Assembly: GCA_003762715.1 (NCBI GenBank)
Contig: RIBJ01000035.1
Coordinates: 1 to 64,000 of the forward strand
From: Muribaculaceae bacterium Isolate-104 (HZI)
Lineage (GTDB): Bacteria; Bacteroidota; Bacteroidia; Bacteroidales; Muribaculaceae
Reading direction: 5' to 3'
DNA length: 64,000 nt
Part shown: piece by piece, positions 7,914 to 17,233 of the stretch
Layout of the letters: each line of letters starts with the position of its first letter
Position numbering within the stretch: the stretch's first letter is position 1
Program-made: the position numbers and the translations under genes
Notes under the pieces: model-generated
What the model saw: the letters and a program-made list of their open reading frames with translations, nothing else
What the model was told of the DNA's origin: nothing
Database searches by the model: none

Positions 7914-9572
7914 ATGCATCATCAGGACAGCCTAAACGCCTACATCCTACAGTCGCTGCGCGACAACTGGGAGCTCCTCGCTCTGACCGACTACAACGGA
8001 GCCTCATTCCAGTACAAGGATGTTGCGAGAAAGATTACCAAACTACACATATTGTTCAGAAATGTCGGGGTGAAGCCCGGAGATAAAATAGCTCTGTGCG
8101 GCAGAAATTCGGCACAATGGGCAATGGCTTTCATCGGCACAATAACCTACGGTGCTATTGCAGTGCCGGTGCTTCATGAATTCAAACCCGACAATATACA
8201 CCATCTTGTAAACCACAGCGAGGCGAGGCTCCTGTTTGCCGATGCCGGTACTTGGGAAAATCTTGACGCTTCGGTGATGCCCGCCCTTGAGGGGGTGTTG
8301 CTTATCAGCGATTTCTCATTGCTGATGTCGCGCAGTGAGCCCCTCAACGAGGCGAGAGCCAATCTGAACCTGTTCTTCGGCGAGGCTTATCCGGAGCGCT
8401 TCACGGTTGACGACGTTGAGGTGTGTGTGACAAAACCCGATGATGTAGCGCTGATAAACTACACATCGGGCAGCACCGGTTTTTCGAAAGGCGTTATGGT
8501 TACATTCGGCAACCTGTGGAGCAACATCGAGTACACTATTGACCATCTCGATTTTCTCAGTCCCGGCGACGGAATTGTAAGCATGTTGCCGCTGGCACAC
8601 ATGTACGGTCTTGTGGTTGAGATGCTGCACCCGTTTGTAAAGGGGTGCCATGTCACTTTCCTCACACGCATTCCCTCGCCGAGAATAATCATGGAGGCTT
8701 TTGCCACAGTACACCCCAAGCTGATTGTCGCGGTGCCGTTGATTTTGGAAAAAATCATACGCACAAAGGTGTTCCCGCTGCTCGAGAAACCCTATATGAA
8801 ATTTCTGCTTCATGTGCCGTTTGTGGATGACCGTCTGCTTGGAAAAATCAAGGACAGACTTACAGATACATTCGGCGGCAACCTGCAGGAGATAGTAATC
8901 GGTGGCGCGGCGCTGAACAAAGAGGTGGAGACATTCCTGCGCCGTATCGGATTTCCGTTTACAGTCGGCTACGGCATGACCGAATGCGCCCCGCTCATAT
9001 CATATGCCCCGCATGAGGAGTCGCGCCCCGGCTCTTGCGGCAGGCTTGTGGACAGAATGGAAATTAAGGTAGACTCGCCCGACCCCGAAAATGTACCCGG
9101 CATAATCTGGGTGCGCGGTGCCAATGTTATGAAAGGCTATTTCAAAAACAGCGAGGCTACGGCAGAGGCGTTCGGCGAAGACGGGTGGATGAGCACCGGT
9201 GACATAGGTTGCGTTGACTCCGACAATTTCATATATCTGCGCGGGCGCGACAAAAATATGATTCTCGGACCCTCTGGGCAAAACATATATCCAGAAGAAA
9301 TTGAGCAGAAGCTGAATAATATGCCGTATGTGGGAGAGTCCATAATACTGGAGGACTCCGGAAAACTTTTTGCTCTGGTGTACCCCGATATGGACAATGT
9401 CATGAACCGCAATCTGACAACTGCCGATGTGGAACGCATTATGGCGGAAAATCTTGTGCAGCTGAATAAAGAACTCCCGGCGTATTCGCAGGTGGCGAGA
9501 ATTGAAATAAAGAGTGAGGAGTTTGAAAAAACTCCCAAACGCTCTATCAAACGCTACCTGTATCAGCACTGA
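7914..9572 (+). CDS. AMP-binding long-chain acyl-CoA synthetase
   Basis: 552-residue ANL-superfamily adenylating enzyme, which activates a fatty acid with ATP and joins it to CoA. The phosphate-binding loop is YTSGSTGFSKG (residues 183-193); VGYGMTECAPLISY is the substrate/ATP motif and STGDIG the hinge-region motif; the C-terminal lysine region reads FEKTPKRSIKRYL. Length and architecture fit FadD-type ligases of Bacteroidales. The exact acyl substrate cannot be read from sequence. It is a single gene converging on metH, with a palindrome covering both stop codons. Confidence 0.88.
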   Translation: MHHQDSLNAYILQSLRDNWELLALTDYNGASFQYKDVARKITKLHILFRNVGVKPGDKIALCGRNSAQWAMAFIGTITYGAIAVPVLHEFKPDNIHHLVNHSEARLLFADAGTWENLDASVMPALEGVLLISDFSLLMSRSEPLNEARANLNLFFGEAYPERFTVDDVEVCVTKPDDVALINYTSGSTGFSKGVMVTFGNLWSNIEYTIDHLDFLSPGDGIVSMLPLAHMYGLVVEMLHPFVKGCHVTFLTRIPSPRIIMEAFATVHPKLIVAVPLILEKIIRTKVFPLLEKPYMKFLLHVPFVDDRLLGKIKDRLTDTFGGNLQEIVIGGAALNKEVETFLRRIGFPFTVGYGMTECAPLISYAPHEESRPGSCGRLVDRMEIKVDSPDPENVPGIIWVRGANVMKGYFKNSEATAEAFGEDGWMSTGDIGCVDSDNFIYLRGRDKNMILGPSGQNIYPEEIEQKLNNMPYVGESIILEDSGKLFALVYPDMDNVMNRNLTTADVERIMAENLVQLNKELPAYSQVARIEIKSEEFEKTPKRSIKRYLYQH

Positions 9573-9579
9573 TACAGGT
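9556..9579. terminator. Palindrome spanning both stop codons of convergent genes
   Basis: ACCTGTATC (9556-9564) pairs with GATACAGGT (9571-9579), loop 6 nt. The stop of the acyl-CoA ligase (9570-9572) and of metH (9579-9581) lie in or against the hairpin. No strict T-run follows in either direction, so termination strength is uncertain. Confidence 0.5.
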
Positions 9580-12500
9580 TACAGCAAAAACTTTTTGATT
9601 GCGTCCGTTGCCATTCCACGGCGGCGGGCGTAATCTTTTTTCTGACTATCGTCGATTGCTCCTACAAGAAAATAACGCGAACCGCTGTAGCCTATCATGA
9701 TGCCGGTTGTGGATGCCGCCGGAATCATGGCGCCGTTTTCTGTCACAGTTATGCCGCAGCTTTCATAGTCAAGCAGCCGGTCGGTCTCGAATATCAGTGA
9801 CTGGTCGGGCAGGGAAGGGTAGCCTATGGCAGGGCGTGTGCCCGGATAATAATGGCGCAGAAGGTTGTCGGGGTTGGCATCGGATGCTTCTGCCGAGTAT
9901 CCCCACAGATTCACACGCACTTCCCGGTGAAGCCATTCGGTGGCGGCCTCTGCCAGACGGTCGGCTACGCTCTGACCCACAAGCGCCATATAACTGTCGC
10001 CGGTGTCGCCCAGGCGCTTGACTTCCGCGTCGACGCTGCCGGCTGTAGTTACTGCGAAAAGAGCCGCGTGGTCATCGCCTTTATCAGACACAAAGTCGGC
10101 GAGGGCAAGGGTCTCCCTGTTGTCCTGACTGGCTTTCTGCTGCCTCAGGGTGGGTATCGTTATGGTTGTTCCGTTGGCGTTGAGTATTATGTCGTCACCC
10201 GATGATTTGGCTTCTGCAAACACAATTTTGCCTTTGACTGTGGCTCCGTGCTTGCACAGTTGCCCTATAAACTTGTCTGCGTCGCTGAACAGTCTCAGCG
10301 CTTCGAGAGCCTTTGTGCGGTGTTCCTGCGGTGTTGAGGCAAGCCATTGGTCGCGGCAGTGGTCACATCCGCCGGTTTCGGCTACGGATGCGAATGAAGC
10401 CTCAAGTTTCCATGCCGAGAAAAATGCTCGCCAGTTTATGAGAGTTCTGACTTCGGCTACAGGTATATCGAAAGTGTGTTCGCCGGGATGACGTGGCGCA
10501 CATGCTTTTTTTGAGTTGTCGAAGATGTGTCGGAGTGCCCGCGCCCGGTCGAGCGGCATGGCAGCGCAGGCATCGGCGTAGCTGTCGCGTTTTTGTTTCT
10601 GCAATTCGAGGAGTTGCGCGAACGCCTCTGCGCGGCTGCTTTCGGCTGCGAATTTCTGCACTATCCCCGGCAGCGCGGCGGCATCGCGGGTGTAGATGAC
10701 GGGTCCGCTGTACAGCGGCGCTATCTTGACAGCGGTGTGTATGTCTGATGCGGCGGCTCCCCCTACAAGCAGCGGTATAGTCATGGCGCGCTCCTCCATC
10801 ATGCTGGCGACCGTGCGCATCTCTTCAAGAGACGGGGTTATGAGGCCGCTCAGACCGATGAAGTCGGCTCCGCACTCTTCGGCGGTGTCAAGAATCTGTT
10901 CGGGAGGCACCATGACACCGAGGTCGGTGACCTCATAGCCGTTGCAGTTCATTATCACCCCCACTATATTTTTGCCTATGTCGTGTACATCGCCTTTCAC
11001 TGTCGCTATGACGAGTCTGCCTGCGCTCGCGCTCCCTCCGGAGCTCCTTTCGGCTTCTATTGCCGGAGTGAGGTGGGCGACGGCGTGCTTCATTACCTTG
11101 GCGCTGCGCACCACCTGTGGCAAAAACATTTTCCCGGCGCCGAACAGGTCACCTACGCGGTTCATGCCGTTCATAAGCGGACCGTCCACAACCGCAAATG
11201 CGCTCCCAGTTTCGTTCAGGTAAGTGTCAAGCAGTTTTTCAATGCCGTCCGAATGCCCCCTGACTACCATTTCTTCAATCTGTTCACCGGTATCAGGCGT
11301 CTTGTCGTTGTTCTTTTCGTCGCAAGGTTTGTCCGACGGTTTTGAAGCCGCCTCGGCTTCTTTTATGCGGTGGGCTGTCTCGATAAGCCGGTTGGTGGCA
11401 TTGCCGTGCCGGTTGAGAAGAACATCGTCTATGGCATTCGCGAGTTCCTCCGGTATAGTGTCGGGGTCAAGCAGGGTGGACGGGTTCACGATAGCCATGT
11501 CCATGCCCTCGGCTACCGCATGGCGTAAAAACAGTGCGTGCATGGCTTCGCGCACATAGTTGTTGCCGCGGAAAGAAAAAGACAGATTGCTCAGACCGCC
11601 GCTTACATGGGCTCCAGGTAGGTTTGCCCGAATCCAGCCGGCGGCGCGTATGAAGTCTTTGGCATAATCGTTGTGCTCCTCTATACCGGTGGCTACAGCC
11701 AATATGTTGGGGTCGAAAATAATATCTTCTGGAGGAAATCCATCTTCGGTGAGCAGCGAATAAGCTCTGCCACACACTTCTGTTTTCCGTTCAAATGTGT
11801 CTGCCTGCCCCTGTTCGTCAAACGCCATAACAACGACAGCCGCACCCATGCGTCGCAGCGTTCTGGCTTTGGCAAGCATGGTGTCGGCACCCTCTTTGAG
11901 GCTTATGGAGTTGACCACCGGTTTGCCCTGCACGCGTTTGAGAGCCTCTACCGCCACACTCCAGTCGCTGGTGTCAATCATCAGAGGCACTTTGGCTATG
12001 TCGGGTTCGGCTCCTGTAAGCGTAACGAAGGAATTCATTTTTGCTCCTGCGTCAAGCATAGGGTCATCCATGTTTATGTCGACAATGTCGGCTCCCGCTC
12101 TGACCTGGGTGGCGGCAATGCCAATGGCTTCGGCATCCGCGCCTTCTTTTATCAGGCGGAGAAATTTGCGGCTCCCCGCCACATTGCATCTTTCACCGAT
12201 TTTGACAAATGCTCCGGGGGTTAGTGTCTCCAGCCCCGCGAGAACCATTTTCATTTCCTTTTCAGGAATTGTGCGCGGCGATGCGTCTGCGGCGGCAGCC
12301 GCAATGGCAGCTATATGGGCGGGGGTGGTGCCGCAGCATCCTCCCACAATGTTGAGTTTGCCTTCTTTGAGCAAAGGGCGCAGTGTCTCCGCCATTTTTT
12401 CAGGGGTTTCCGTGTAGTTGCCGAGAGTGTCAGGCAATCCTGCGTTTGGGTGAAGGCTTACAGCGAAAGGCGCTTTGTCAAGAATCTCTATGTACGGGGC

Positions 12501-13253
12501 AAGGTCTTCGGCTCCGAATCCGCAGTTCAGACCGACCGAAAGCGGGTTTGCATGGCTGATTGTGGCAATAAATGCCTCGAGAGTCTGACCGCTGAGGGTT
12601 CTGCCGCTTTGTGTCAAAGTGGCGGAAATCATTACTGGCACTTTGCGGCATAGGTCATCCATCGCTCTCAAGGCGGCGTGTATCGTCGCTTTTGTATTGA
12701 GCGCGTCGAAACATGTTTCAAGCAGCAAAACATCTATGCCTGCGCCGATTAGGGCGCTGATTTGTTCATAGGCTGCCGACTCGATGGTGTCCCATGTCAC
12801 CGGAGTGCCTGCTTCAATATCGGTGGCGAGTGACAGAGAATGACTCCCCGGACCGACGCTTCCGGCTACCCATGCGGTTACACCACACTCTTTTATGGCT
12901 TCCTTGGCAACAGCCACAGCCGCGCTGTTGATTTCACGCACAAGGTGACTCAGTCCATAATCTGCCAGTGAAATCGAATTGGCGTTGAACGTGTCGGTCT
13001 CTATGATGCGGGCGCCGGCTTTGAGATACTCGCAATGAATGCTTTTTATTTTTTCGGGAGCGGTCAGCACCAGCACATCGTTGCATCCGCGCAAATCAGT
13101 GCGTTCAGGTGTGACTCCCTCCAGACGGAAGTCGGCATCGTTCATGTCAAGGCGCTGAATAATGGTGCCCATTGCACCGTCGAGTACCAAGACTTGGCTT
13201 TTTAGGCTGTTTATTAGAGATAGCGAAGACTCGCTTAGACAATTCGGTTTCAT
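9579..13253 (-). CDS. metH: Cobalamin-dependent methionine synthase
   Basis: 1224 residues, full length. It transfers the methyl group of methyltetrahydrofolate via cobalamin to homocysteine. Domains in order: homocysteine-binding (about 1-310; zinc ligands in GLNCGFG and [10 protein letters not shown]), pterin-binding (about 335-600; [20 protein letters not shown]), helical cap (about 660-740), B12-binding (about 745-880) with DVHDIG in which His757 is the lower cobalt ligand, and the reactivation domain (about 900-1224; ending in [13 protein letters not shown] and [12 protein letters not shown]). No cobalamin riboswitch is evident: the promoter lies only about 25 nt upstream of the start. 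Transcribed alone. Confidence 0.97.
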   Translation of the reverse strand: MKPNCLSESSLSLINSLKSQVLVLDGAMGTIIQRLDMNDADFRLEGVTPERTDLRGCNDVLVLTAPEKIKSIHCEYLKAGARIIETDTFNANSISLADYGLSHLVREINSAAVAVAKEAIKECGVTAWVAGSVGPGSHSLSLATDIEAGTPVTWDTIESAAYEQISALIGAGIDVLLLETCFDALNTKATIHAALRAMDDLCRKVPVMISATLTQSGRTLSGQTLEAFIATISHANPLSVGLNCGFGAEDLAPYIEILDKAPFAVSLHPNAGLPDTLGNYTETPEKMAETLRPLLKEGKLNIVGGCCGTTPAHIAAIAAAAADASPRTIPEKEMKMVLAGLETLTPGAFVKIGERCNVAGSRKFLRLIKEGADAEAIGIAATQVRAGADIVDINMDDPMLDAGAKMNSFVTLTGAEPDIAKVPLMIDTSDWSVAVEALKRVQGKPVVNSISLKEGADTMLAKARTLRRMGAAVVVMAFDEQGQADTFERKTEVCGRAYSLLTEDGFPPEDIIFDPNILAVATGIEEHNDYAKDFIRAAGWIRANLPGAHVSGGLSNLSFSFRGNNYVREAMHALFLRHAVAEGMDMAIVNPSTLLDPDTIPEELANAIDDVLLNRHGNATNRLIETAHRIKEAEAASKPSDKPCDEKNNDKTPDTGEQIEEMVVRGHSDGIEKLLDTYLNETGSAFAVVDGPLMNGMNRVGDLFGAGKMFLPQVVRSAKVMKHAVAHLTPAIEAERSSGGSASAGRLVIATVKGDVHDIGKNIVGVIMNCNGYEVTDLGVMVPPEQILDTAEECGADFIGLSGLITPSLEEMRTVASMMEERAMTIPLLVGGAAASDIHTAVKIAPLYSGPVIYTRDAAALPGIVQKFAAESSRAEAFAQLLELQKQKRDSYADACAAMPLDRARALRHIFDNSKKACAPRHPGEHTFDIPVAEVRTLINWRAFFSAWKLEASFASVAETGGCDHCRDQWLASTPQEHRTKALEALRLFSDADKFIGQLCKHGATVKGKIVFAEAKSSGDDIILNANGTTITIPTLRQQKASQDNRETLALADFVSDKGDDHAALFAVTTAGSVDAEVKRLGDTGDSYMALVGQSVADRLAEAATEWLHREVRVNLWGYSAEASDANPDNLLRHYYPGTRPAIGYPSLPDQSLIFETDRLLDYESCGITVTENGAMIPAASTTGIMIGYSGSRYFLVGAIDDSQKKDYARRRGMATDAIKKFLL

Positions 13254-13278
13254 TCTGACGTTGTATCCTTAGTGGCTG

Positions 13279-13310
13279 TAAAGGTACGAATAAGTAACGG
13301 CAAAGCCAAA
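13279..13310 (-). promoter_or_regulatory. metH promoter
   Basis: Minus strand: TTTG (13307-13310), 20-nt spacer, then TACCTTTA (13279-13286), one mismatch to TAnnTTTG, 25 nt before the metH start. A 7-bp inverted repeat (GGCAAAG at 13300-13306 with CTTTGCC at 13317-13323) overlaps the -33 element and might be an operator. Confidence 0.55.
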
Positions 13311-13474
13311 AAAGCCTTTGCCCGCCACCCATTATGTCTCCACTGTGATACGGACCCTTAATTAATATTAGCCTGACGCACGACACATATACTGCCGGTT
13401 GAGCTTCTGGCGCATGTTTTAGATGCGGCTACCTTAATTTTTTATAGAATTGCAAAATAATTTTAAAAAAACTA

Positions 13475-13482
13475 TAAATTTG
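13475..13482 (+). promoter_or_regulatory. -7 box of the NVEALA operon
   Basis: Plus strand TAAATTTG, exact TAnnTTTG, with TTG 22 nt upstream at 13450-13452. Transcription from here gives a leader of about 65 nt before the start at 13552. Confidence 0.55.
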
Positions 13483-13489
13483 CATTGGC

Positions 13490-13527
13490 TTCTGAGGTCG
13501 ACTCATTAGAGTAATCTCGCCTCAGAA
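13490..13527 (+). other. Structured 5' leader of the NVEALA gene
   Basis: TTCTGAGG (13490-13497) pairs perfectly with CCTCAGAA (13520-13527), enclosing a second small hairpin ACTC-ATTA-GAGT (13501-13512). It begins close to the expected transcription start, so it may protect the 5' end or control translation. Confidence 0.5.
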
Positions 13528-13551
13528 ACGCACAATAAAACACAATCTGTT

Positions 13552-13797
13552 ATGAACAAAAAAATGTTTGTTACTGCTGCAATCGCAGCACTGATGAGTG
13601 TGGGAGCCTATTTCGGCAATACCACCACAACTCCTTCTGAAGGTCTTTCTGACCTCCTGCTTGAAAATGCTGAGGCTCTCGCAAATGGCGAAATCACCGT
13701 AGTTGGATGTATGCCCATGAGAGATGCCACATGCTATGTGTTTGATGGAAACGGACAACTTGTGGATAGACGCAAGAATCAATATCCAGGTAATTAA
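13552..13797 (+). CDS. NVEALA-family small exported peptide
   Basis: 81 residues. A signal sequence (residues 1-20) is followed by LLLENAEALANGE (about 35-47), which matches the signature of the NVEALA family, short Bacteroidetes peptides of unknown function. The C-terminal part has two cysteines (C53 and C61) and ends NQYPGN. NVEALA genes are known to lie next to 6-bladed beta-propeller proteins, exactly as here, so the two products may act as a pair outside the inner membrane; the activity is unknown. Led by a structured leader and followed by a hairpin at 13804-13834. Confidence 0.82.
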   Translation: MNKKMFVTAAIAALMSVGAYFGNTTTTPSEGLSDLLLENAEALANGEITVVGCMPMRDATCYVFDGNGQLVDRRKNQYPGN

Positions 13798-13803
13798 TTT
13801 TTA

Positions 13804-13834
13804 GGGCATGCAAAGAATAACACTTTGCGTGCCC
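13804..13834 (+). terminator. Hairpin between the NVEALA and propeller genes
   Basis: GGGCA-T-GCAAAG (13804-13815) pairs with CTTTGC-G-TGCCC (13823-13834), loop 7 nt, followed by TTATTAAG. It lies 7 nt after the NVEALA stop. It probably gives excess peptide mRNA over the propeller gene by partial termination. An ATG at 13808 lies inside the stem, so the downstream gene most likely starts at 13853. Confidence 0.6.
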
Positions 13835-13852
13835 TTATTAAGTTGCAGAAAA

Positions 13853-14884
13853 ATGAAGTCATTTAATTATACATTTCTTGCCATTGTTCTTACATTGGCA
13901 TCATGTCAATCCAATGATAAGGATAACGGCGAAGTCGATTTTTCTGAATCAGTGACATTGCAAGACGGGAATGTTTTGGTAAGTAATTGTGATCCGGTTG
14001 ATTATATGGTGCTGTGCGATTCGCTGTTATGGATTGCGGGGCAAGATCAAAATGAACTGTTGCATGTTTACGACGTTTCAGGCAAGCTTCTTGACTCCGG
14101 AATGTCCATCGGTCAAGGTGGTGACGATGTGCTCGAAGTAAGCTCAATCCGTTCCATTAATGGTAAGATATACGTTTATGATTCGCGTGGAGGCGTTATT
14201 GACGAGGTTGTATGCAGGGATGGAAAGCTGGACGCAACCGGTATTGTCCGTGATATGCGTTTTCAAGACGATGCTTTCATGCTGCCCGATTCATCAATGT
14301 TAGCGCTCCCTTTGAATAGCTCCAATGCTTATGTCATGCTTGACAGTGAGGGTAGTATTCTTGACAGTCTATCCTATTTTCCTCCCAAGCCGGATGGAAT
14401 CAGCGACGCTACCCATTATCTTGCATGCACCGGCAAGTTGGCTTATTCCCCTGCTGACACTACATTTGCAAGGACTGTGGCATATGATGGCGGCATCGAT
14501 TTCTTCGCTGTCAAGAATGGCAGGATAAGTCATACAGCGCGTTATGCTAATTTTGACATGGTTTACACTACATATCGGGATGAAGGCAAGTTTCCGGTTC
14601 CTTCCGATGAATCGAGGATTGGCTATTCACATGTCTATGCAACTCCTGATCATTTCTACGCTTCTTATTCAGTGCAGAAATGTCTTGACAATCCTACCGG
14701 GATGAGCACCGAGATACATGTGTTTGATCACAACGGAAAGCCGCAATACAAGATGCTGTTCGAGCACCCTATACAGGCATTTGCAGTAAGTGAGGATGAT
14801 GCGCATCTATATGTGGCTGAGGCGGATAATGATGATGACACAGTGATTAAACACTATATTCTGCAATCAAAGCCAAACAAATAA
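13853..14884 (+). CDS. 6-bladed beta-propeller lipoprotein
   Basis: 343 residues from the ATG at 13853, chosen because it opens a lipoprotein signal (MKSFNYTFLAIVLTLASC, lipobox LASC) and because the earlier in-frame ATG at 13808 lies in a hairpin. The body shows repeated propeller-like strands (for example LWIAGQDQNELLHVYDVSGK, INGKIYVYDSRGG, IHVFDHNGKPQYK, AFAVSEDDAHLYVAE), typical of Bacteroidales 6-bladed beta-propeller proteins. It is probably anchored in an envelope membrane. It pairs with the NVEALA peptide gene upstream; ligand and role are unknown. Codon use is more AT-rich than that of metH next door. Confidence 0.75.
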   Translation: MKSFNYTFLAIVLTLASCQSNDKDNGEVDFSESVTLQDGNVLVSNCDPVDYMVLCDSLLWIAGQDQNELLHVYDVSGKLLDSGMSIGQGGDDVLEVSSIRSINGKIYVYDSRGGVIDEVVCRDGKLDATGIVRDMRFQDDAFMLPDSSMLALPLNSSNAYVMLDSEGSILDSLSYFPPKPDGISDATHYLACTGKLAYSPADTTFARTVAYDGGIDFFAVKNGRISHTARYANFDMVYTTYRDEGKFPVPSDESRIGYSHVYATPDHFYASYSVQKCLDNPTGMSTEIHVFDHNGKPQYKMLFEHPIQAFAVSEDDAHLYVAEADNDDDTVIKHYILQSKPNK

Positions 14885-14939
14885 TAGCACATCTGTTGGA
14901 TCTTAGGAAACCAGTTGTACCGGATTGTTGACGGCGGTG

Positions 14940-17048
14940 TTATCTGGAGCTGTCTACGCAAGGTATTGTAAACAGAAACCGTGCGCCGTCGGTATAACCG
15001 GAGTCAAGAACAACCTCTCCTTTGAGCAGTGAGGCTACGGTGCGACTGATTGGCAGTCCGAGACCTACACCCTCTTTGTAGCTGTTGAGTCTTTCAAAAC
15101 GGTCAAATATTATCTCGCTTTTGTCTGCCGGAATTCCACATCCGGTGTCTGTGACAGAGAATGTTATGTGCGATTTGTCGGCATCAAGTTCCCAGTCGAG
15201 CGTTATCTGTCCGGTCATAGTGAACTTGACTGCGTTCTGAAGCAGGTTTACAAGCACCTGCTGTACTCGTTGCGGGTCGGTGTATATTTCAATGTCCTCC
15301 TGATTCTCTTTCGCATACACCATGTGTACTCCCGGTTGTAGTTTGGATGCTACGCTGTTCATGGCTACATCGCAGAGTGTCTTTACTGATATATAACTTT
15401 TGGCAATGGCGAGTTTCTTTTTGTTCAGGTCAGACATGGTCAGCACATCGTACAACATTGTGAGTACCAGTTCGGTGTTCAGCATTACAAGGTTGGAGTA
15501 TTTCTCAAGTCTCAGGCGGTCTTTGTCGTCAAGACTGTCGACAATAAGCTGCGTGTAACCGGCTATGGCACTGATAGGCTCTTGCATCTGGCAGCTCATG
15601 TTGTCAATGAATGCTGTTTTGAGTTTAGCCGCTCTGTTTGCTGCATCGCGGGCTGTAATCAGTTCGTTTTGGGTCCGTTTCAGCACATCGCGTTCTTTTT
15701 TCAGGTTCATGTTGCTTTCCGCAAGTCCTTTGCTGAGCTTTTTTGCCCGACGGTACAGTCTCAGCAGAATCATGCACAGTATAAAAAGCACAGTAAACGA
15801 AATTGCCGATATAAATATTATCGAGCTTTGTAATTTTATCTTTGACTTGTGGCTCTCTGTCGCAATTTCGTTTTTTTGCCGGTTCAGTCTGTCGACATCA
15901 TATATTATCTGTAGCTCGCGGTAGCGTTCCGCCGATTTGCTTTTTATATAATCTGACTGTATGGTTGTATAGGCAATGAGGCTTTCAAGCAACAGGTTTT
16001 TGTCGCCGGTAGCCTGCGCCGCTTCTATAAGCATTTTGTATAGTCTTGGTTTTAAAGCAGCAGAACCGGGAATATCCATGTTGGTGACTCTGGCGAGGGC
16101 CGGCAATGCCTTGTCGTATTCCTTGCGTGCCATGCGGTAGTATATTTCCGGCAGTGAGGTGCTTTCAATGTCTTCCCGTATCTCGTCGCTTTCCTCGGCA
16201 AGGGCGTTTATCCGGTTGAAGTATTCCTCTACCTCTTCAGGCGACAGCGCAGGGTAGTTGCAAAGCATTCTGCGGTAACAGATGTATCTGTTTCGGTTAT
16301 AGTTCTTGAATTCTCTTCCGTTGGCTCTGTACTCTTTCTCCATCTGATCCATGATGGTAAGCAGGTGTCGGTCGGCATTTACCGCTTTTTCAAATTGTCC
16401 GCCGGTTGTGTGAATCAAAGCGGTGTGCGCGTAGTACATGTTGCGCAGGGCGTACAGCCCGAACGGCAGGGCGTTTATCATATCCTCGCTTTCCTCAAGG
16501 TATTTTTCGAGCAGGTCGCTCTGTATAGTAGAACCGAGGTAAATGCACACGGTGTACAGCTGTTCGAGGTTTTCAAGCCGGTCGGTTCTGTTGGTGCGGG
16601 TTGAATATCTGTCAAGCGCTTCAAGCATCCATTTCTGTTTATCATCAGAGTCGGTGAACAGTGCGCGAGTGGATACAATGAGGAGTCTGAGAAATGTGAC
16701 CGTTTCTTTCTGCTCGTCGCTATGCGGCAGGGACATAGCCTCATTCAGCACAAGGGTCTGTGCGGAGTCGTTGCCAAGATAGTCGTTGCCTATTATCCGC
16801 AGTATGTCAAGCTGTGCGCGTGTATTGCCTGCCCGTCTGGCTACTTCGTAAAGGGTTGCGTTGAGGTGCTTGTTTTCATCCTTAGTGTTGAGGTCGTGTA
16901 TGTTGTACAGTATTCTCAGGCTGTCGGCGGGAGATGTGGCATTGTGCAGCAGAGTGTATAGGCTGTCGGTTTTTGTCGGGTAGGCGGCAAAAGAGACTAT
17001 CTGTGCAGCAAACAAAATCGCAAGCAGGCATGTCGCTATCTTTTTCAA
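14940..17048 (-). CDS. Histidine-kinase-like sensor without phospho-accepting His
   Basis: 702 residues. Signal-like N-terminus, then a long helical repeat region (about 35-390, TPR-like), a membrane segment at about 408-430, a coiled coil (435-478), a DHp-like helix and an HK-type ATPase domain (about 575-700). The ATP site is intact: N box LLQNAVKF, DTGCGIP, FDRFER and GVGLGLPIS. At the H box, however, the sequence is NMSCQMQEPISAIAGY: Cys486 stands where the phosphorylated His normally is (usual form SHEIRTPL). Start: the only plausible codon is TTG (17046-17048), directly giving the KK-led signal. No response regulator is adjacent. It may signal as a pseudokinase or phosphatase; that is inference. 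Confidence 0.85.
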   Translation of the reverse strand: MKKIATCLLAILFAAQIVSFAAYPTKTDSLYTLLHNATSPADSLRILYNIHDLNTKDENKHLNATLYEVARRAGNTRAQLDILRIIGNDYLGNDSAQTLVLNEAMSLPHSDEQKETVTFLRLLIVSTRALFTDSDDKQKWMLEALDRYSTRTNRTDRLENLEQLYTVCIYLGSTIQSDLLEKYLEESEDMINALPFGLYALRNMYYAHTALIHTTGGQFEKAVNADRHLLTIMDQMEKEYRANGREFKNYNRNRYICYRRMLCNYPALSPEEVEEYFNRINALAEESDEIREDIESTSLPEIYYRMARKEYDKALPALARVTNMDIPGSAALKPRLYKMLIEAAQATGDKNLLLESLIAYTTIQSDYIKSKSAERYRELQIIYDVDRLNRQKNEIATESHKSKIKLQSSIIFISAISFTVLFILCMILLRLYRRAKKLSKGLAESNMNLKKERDVLKRTQNELITARDAANRAAKLKTAFIDNMSCQMQEPISAIAGYTQLIVDSLDDKDRLRLEKYSNLVMLNTELVLTMLYDVLTMSDLNKKKLAIAKSYISVKTLCDVAMNSVASKLQPGVHMVYAKENQEDIEIYTDPQRVQQVLVNLLQNAVKFTMTGQITLDWELDADKSHITFSVTDTGCGIPADKSEIIFDRFERLNSYKEGVGLGLPISRTVASLLKGEVVLDSGYTDGARFLFTIPCVDSSR

Positions 17049-17092
17049 TGGGGCTATAGTAGATGTGTTGATGTCTATGGTGTATGTAAATG

Positions 17093-17100
17093 CAAATATA
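17093..17100 (-). promoter_or_regulatory. -7 box for the kinase-like gene
   Basis: Minus strand TATATTTG, exact TAnnTTTG, 44 nt upstream of the TTG start. Confidence 0.45.
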
Positions 17101-17168
17101 GGAATAAAAGTAGAATGTATGAAGAATCTTCATACAGTTTCATGCAGTTTTTGCGGTTTTTGCGGGGT

Positions 17169-17204
17169 AAAAAACAGAACCGCAACAAACATGTCGCGGT
17201 TCTG
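17169..17204 (-). terminator. Terminator of the glucan operon
   Basis: CAGAACCGC (17175-17183) pairs with GCGGTTCTG (17196-17204), followed on the minus strand by a T-run of six (17169-17174). It lies 30 nt after the GH57 stop. Confidence 0.8.
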
Positions 17205-17233
17205 GTATTGGGGGGTATCTTAAGCTGACTGAG

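Noticed and set aside
13287-13450. Possible cobalamin riboswitch upstream of metH
   Set aside because: I looked for the B12 box and the usual multi-stem layout. The metH promoter (13279-13310) leaves only a short leader, so upstream sequence is not transcribed with metH.
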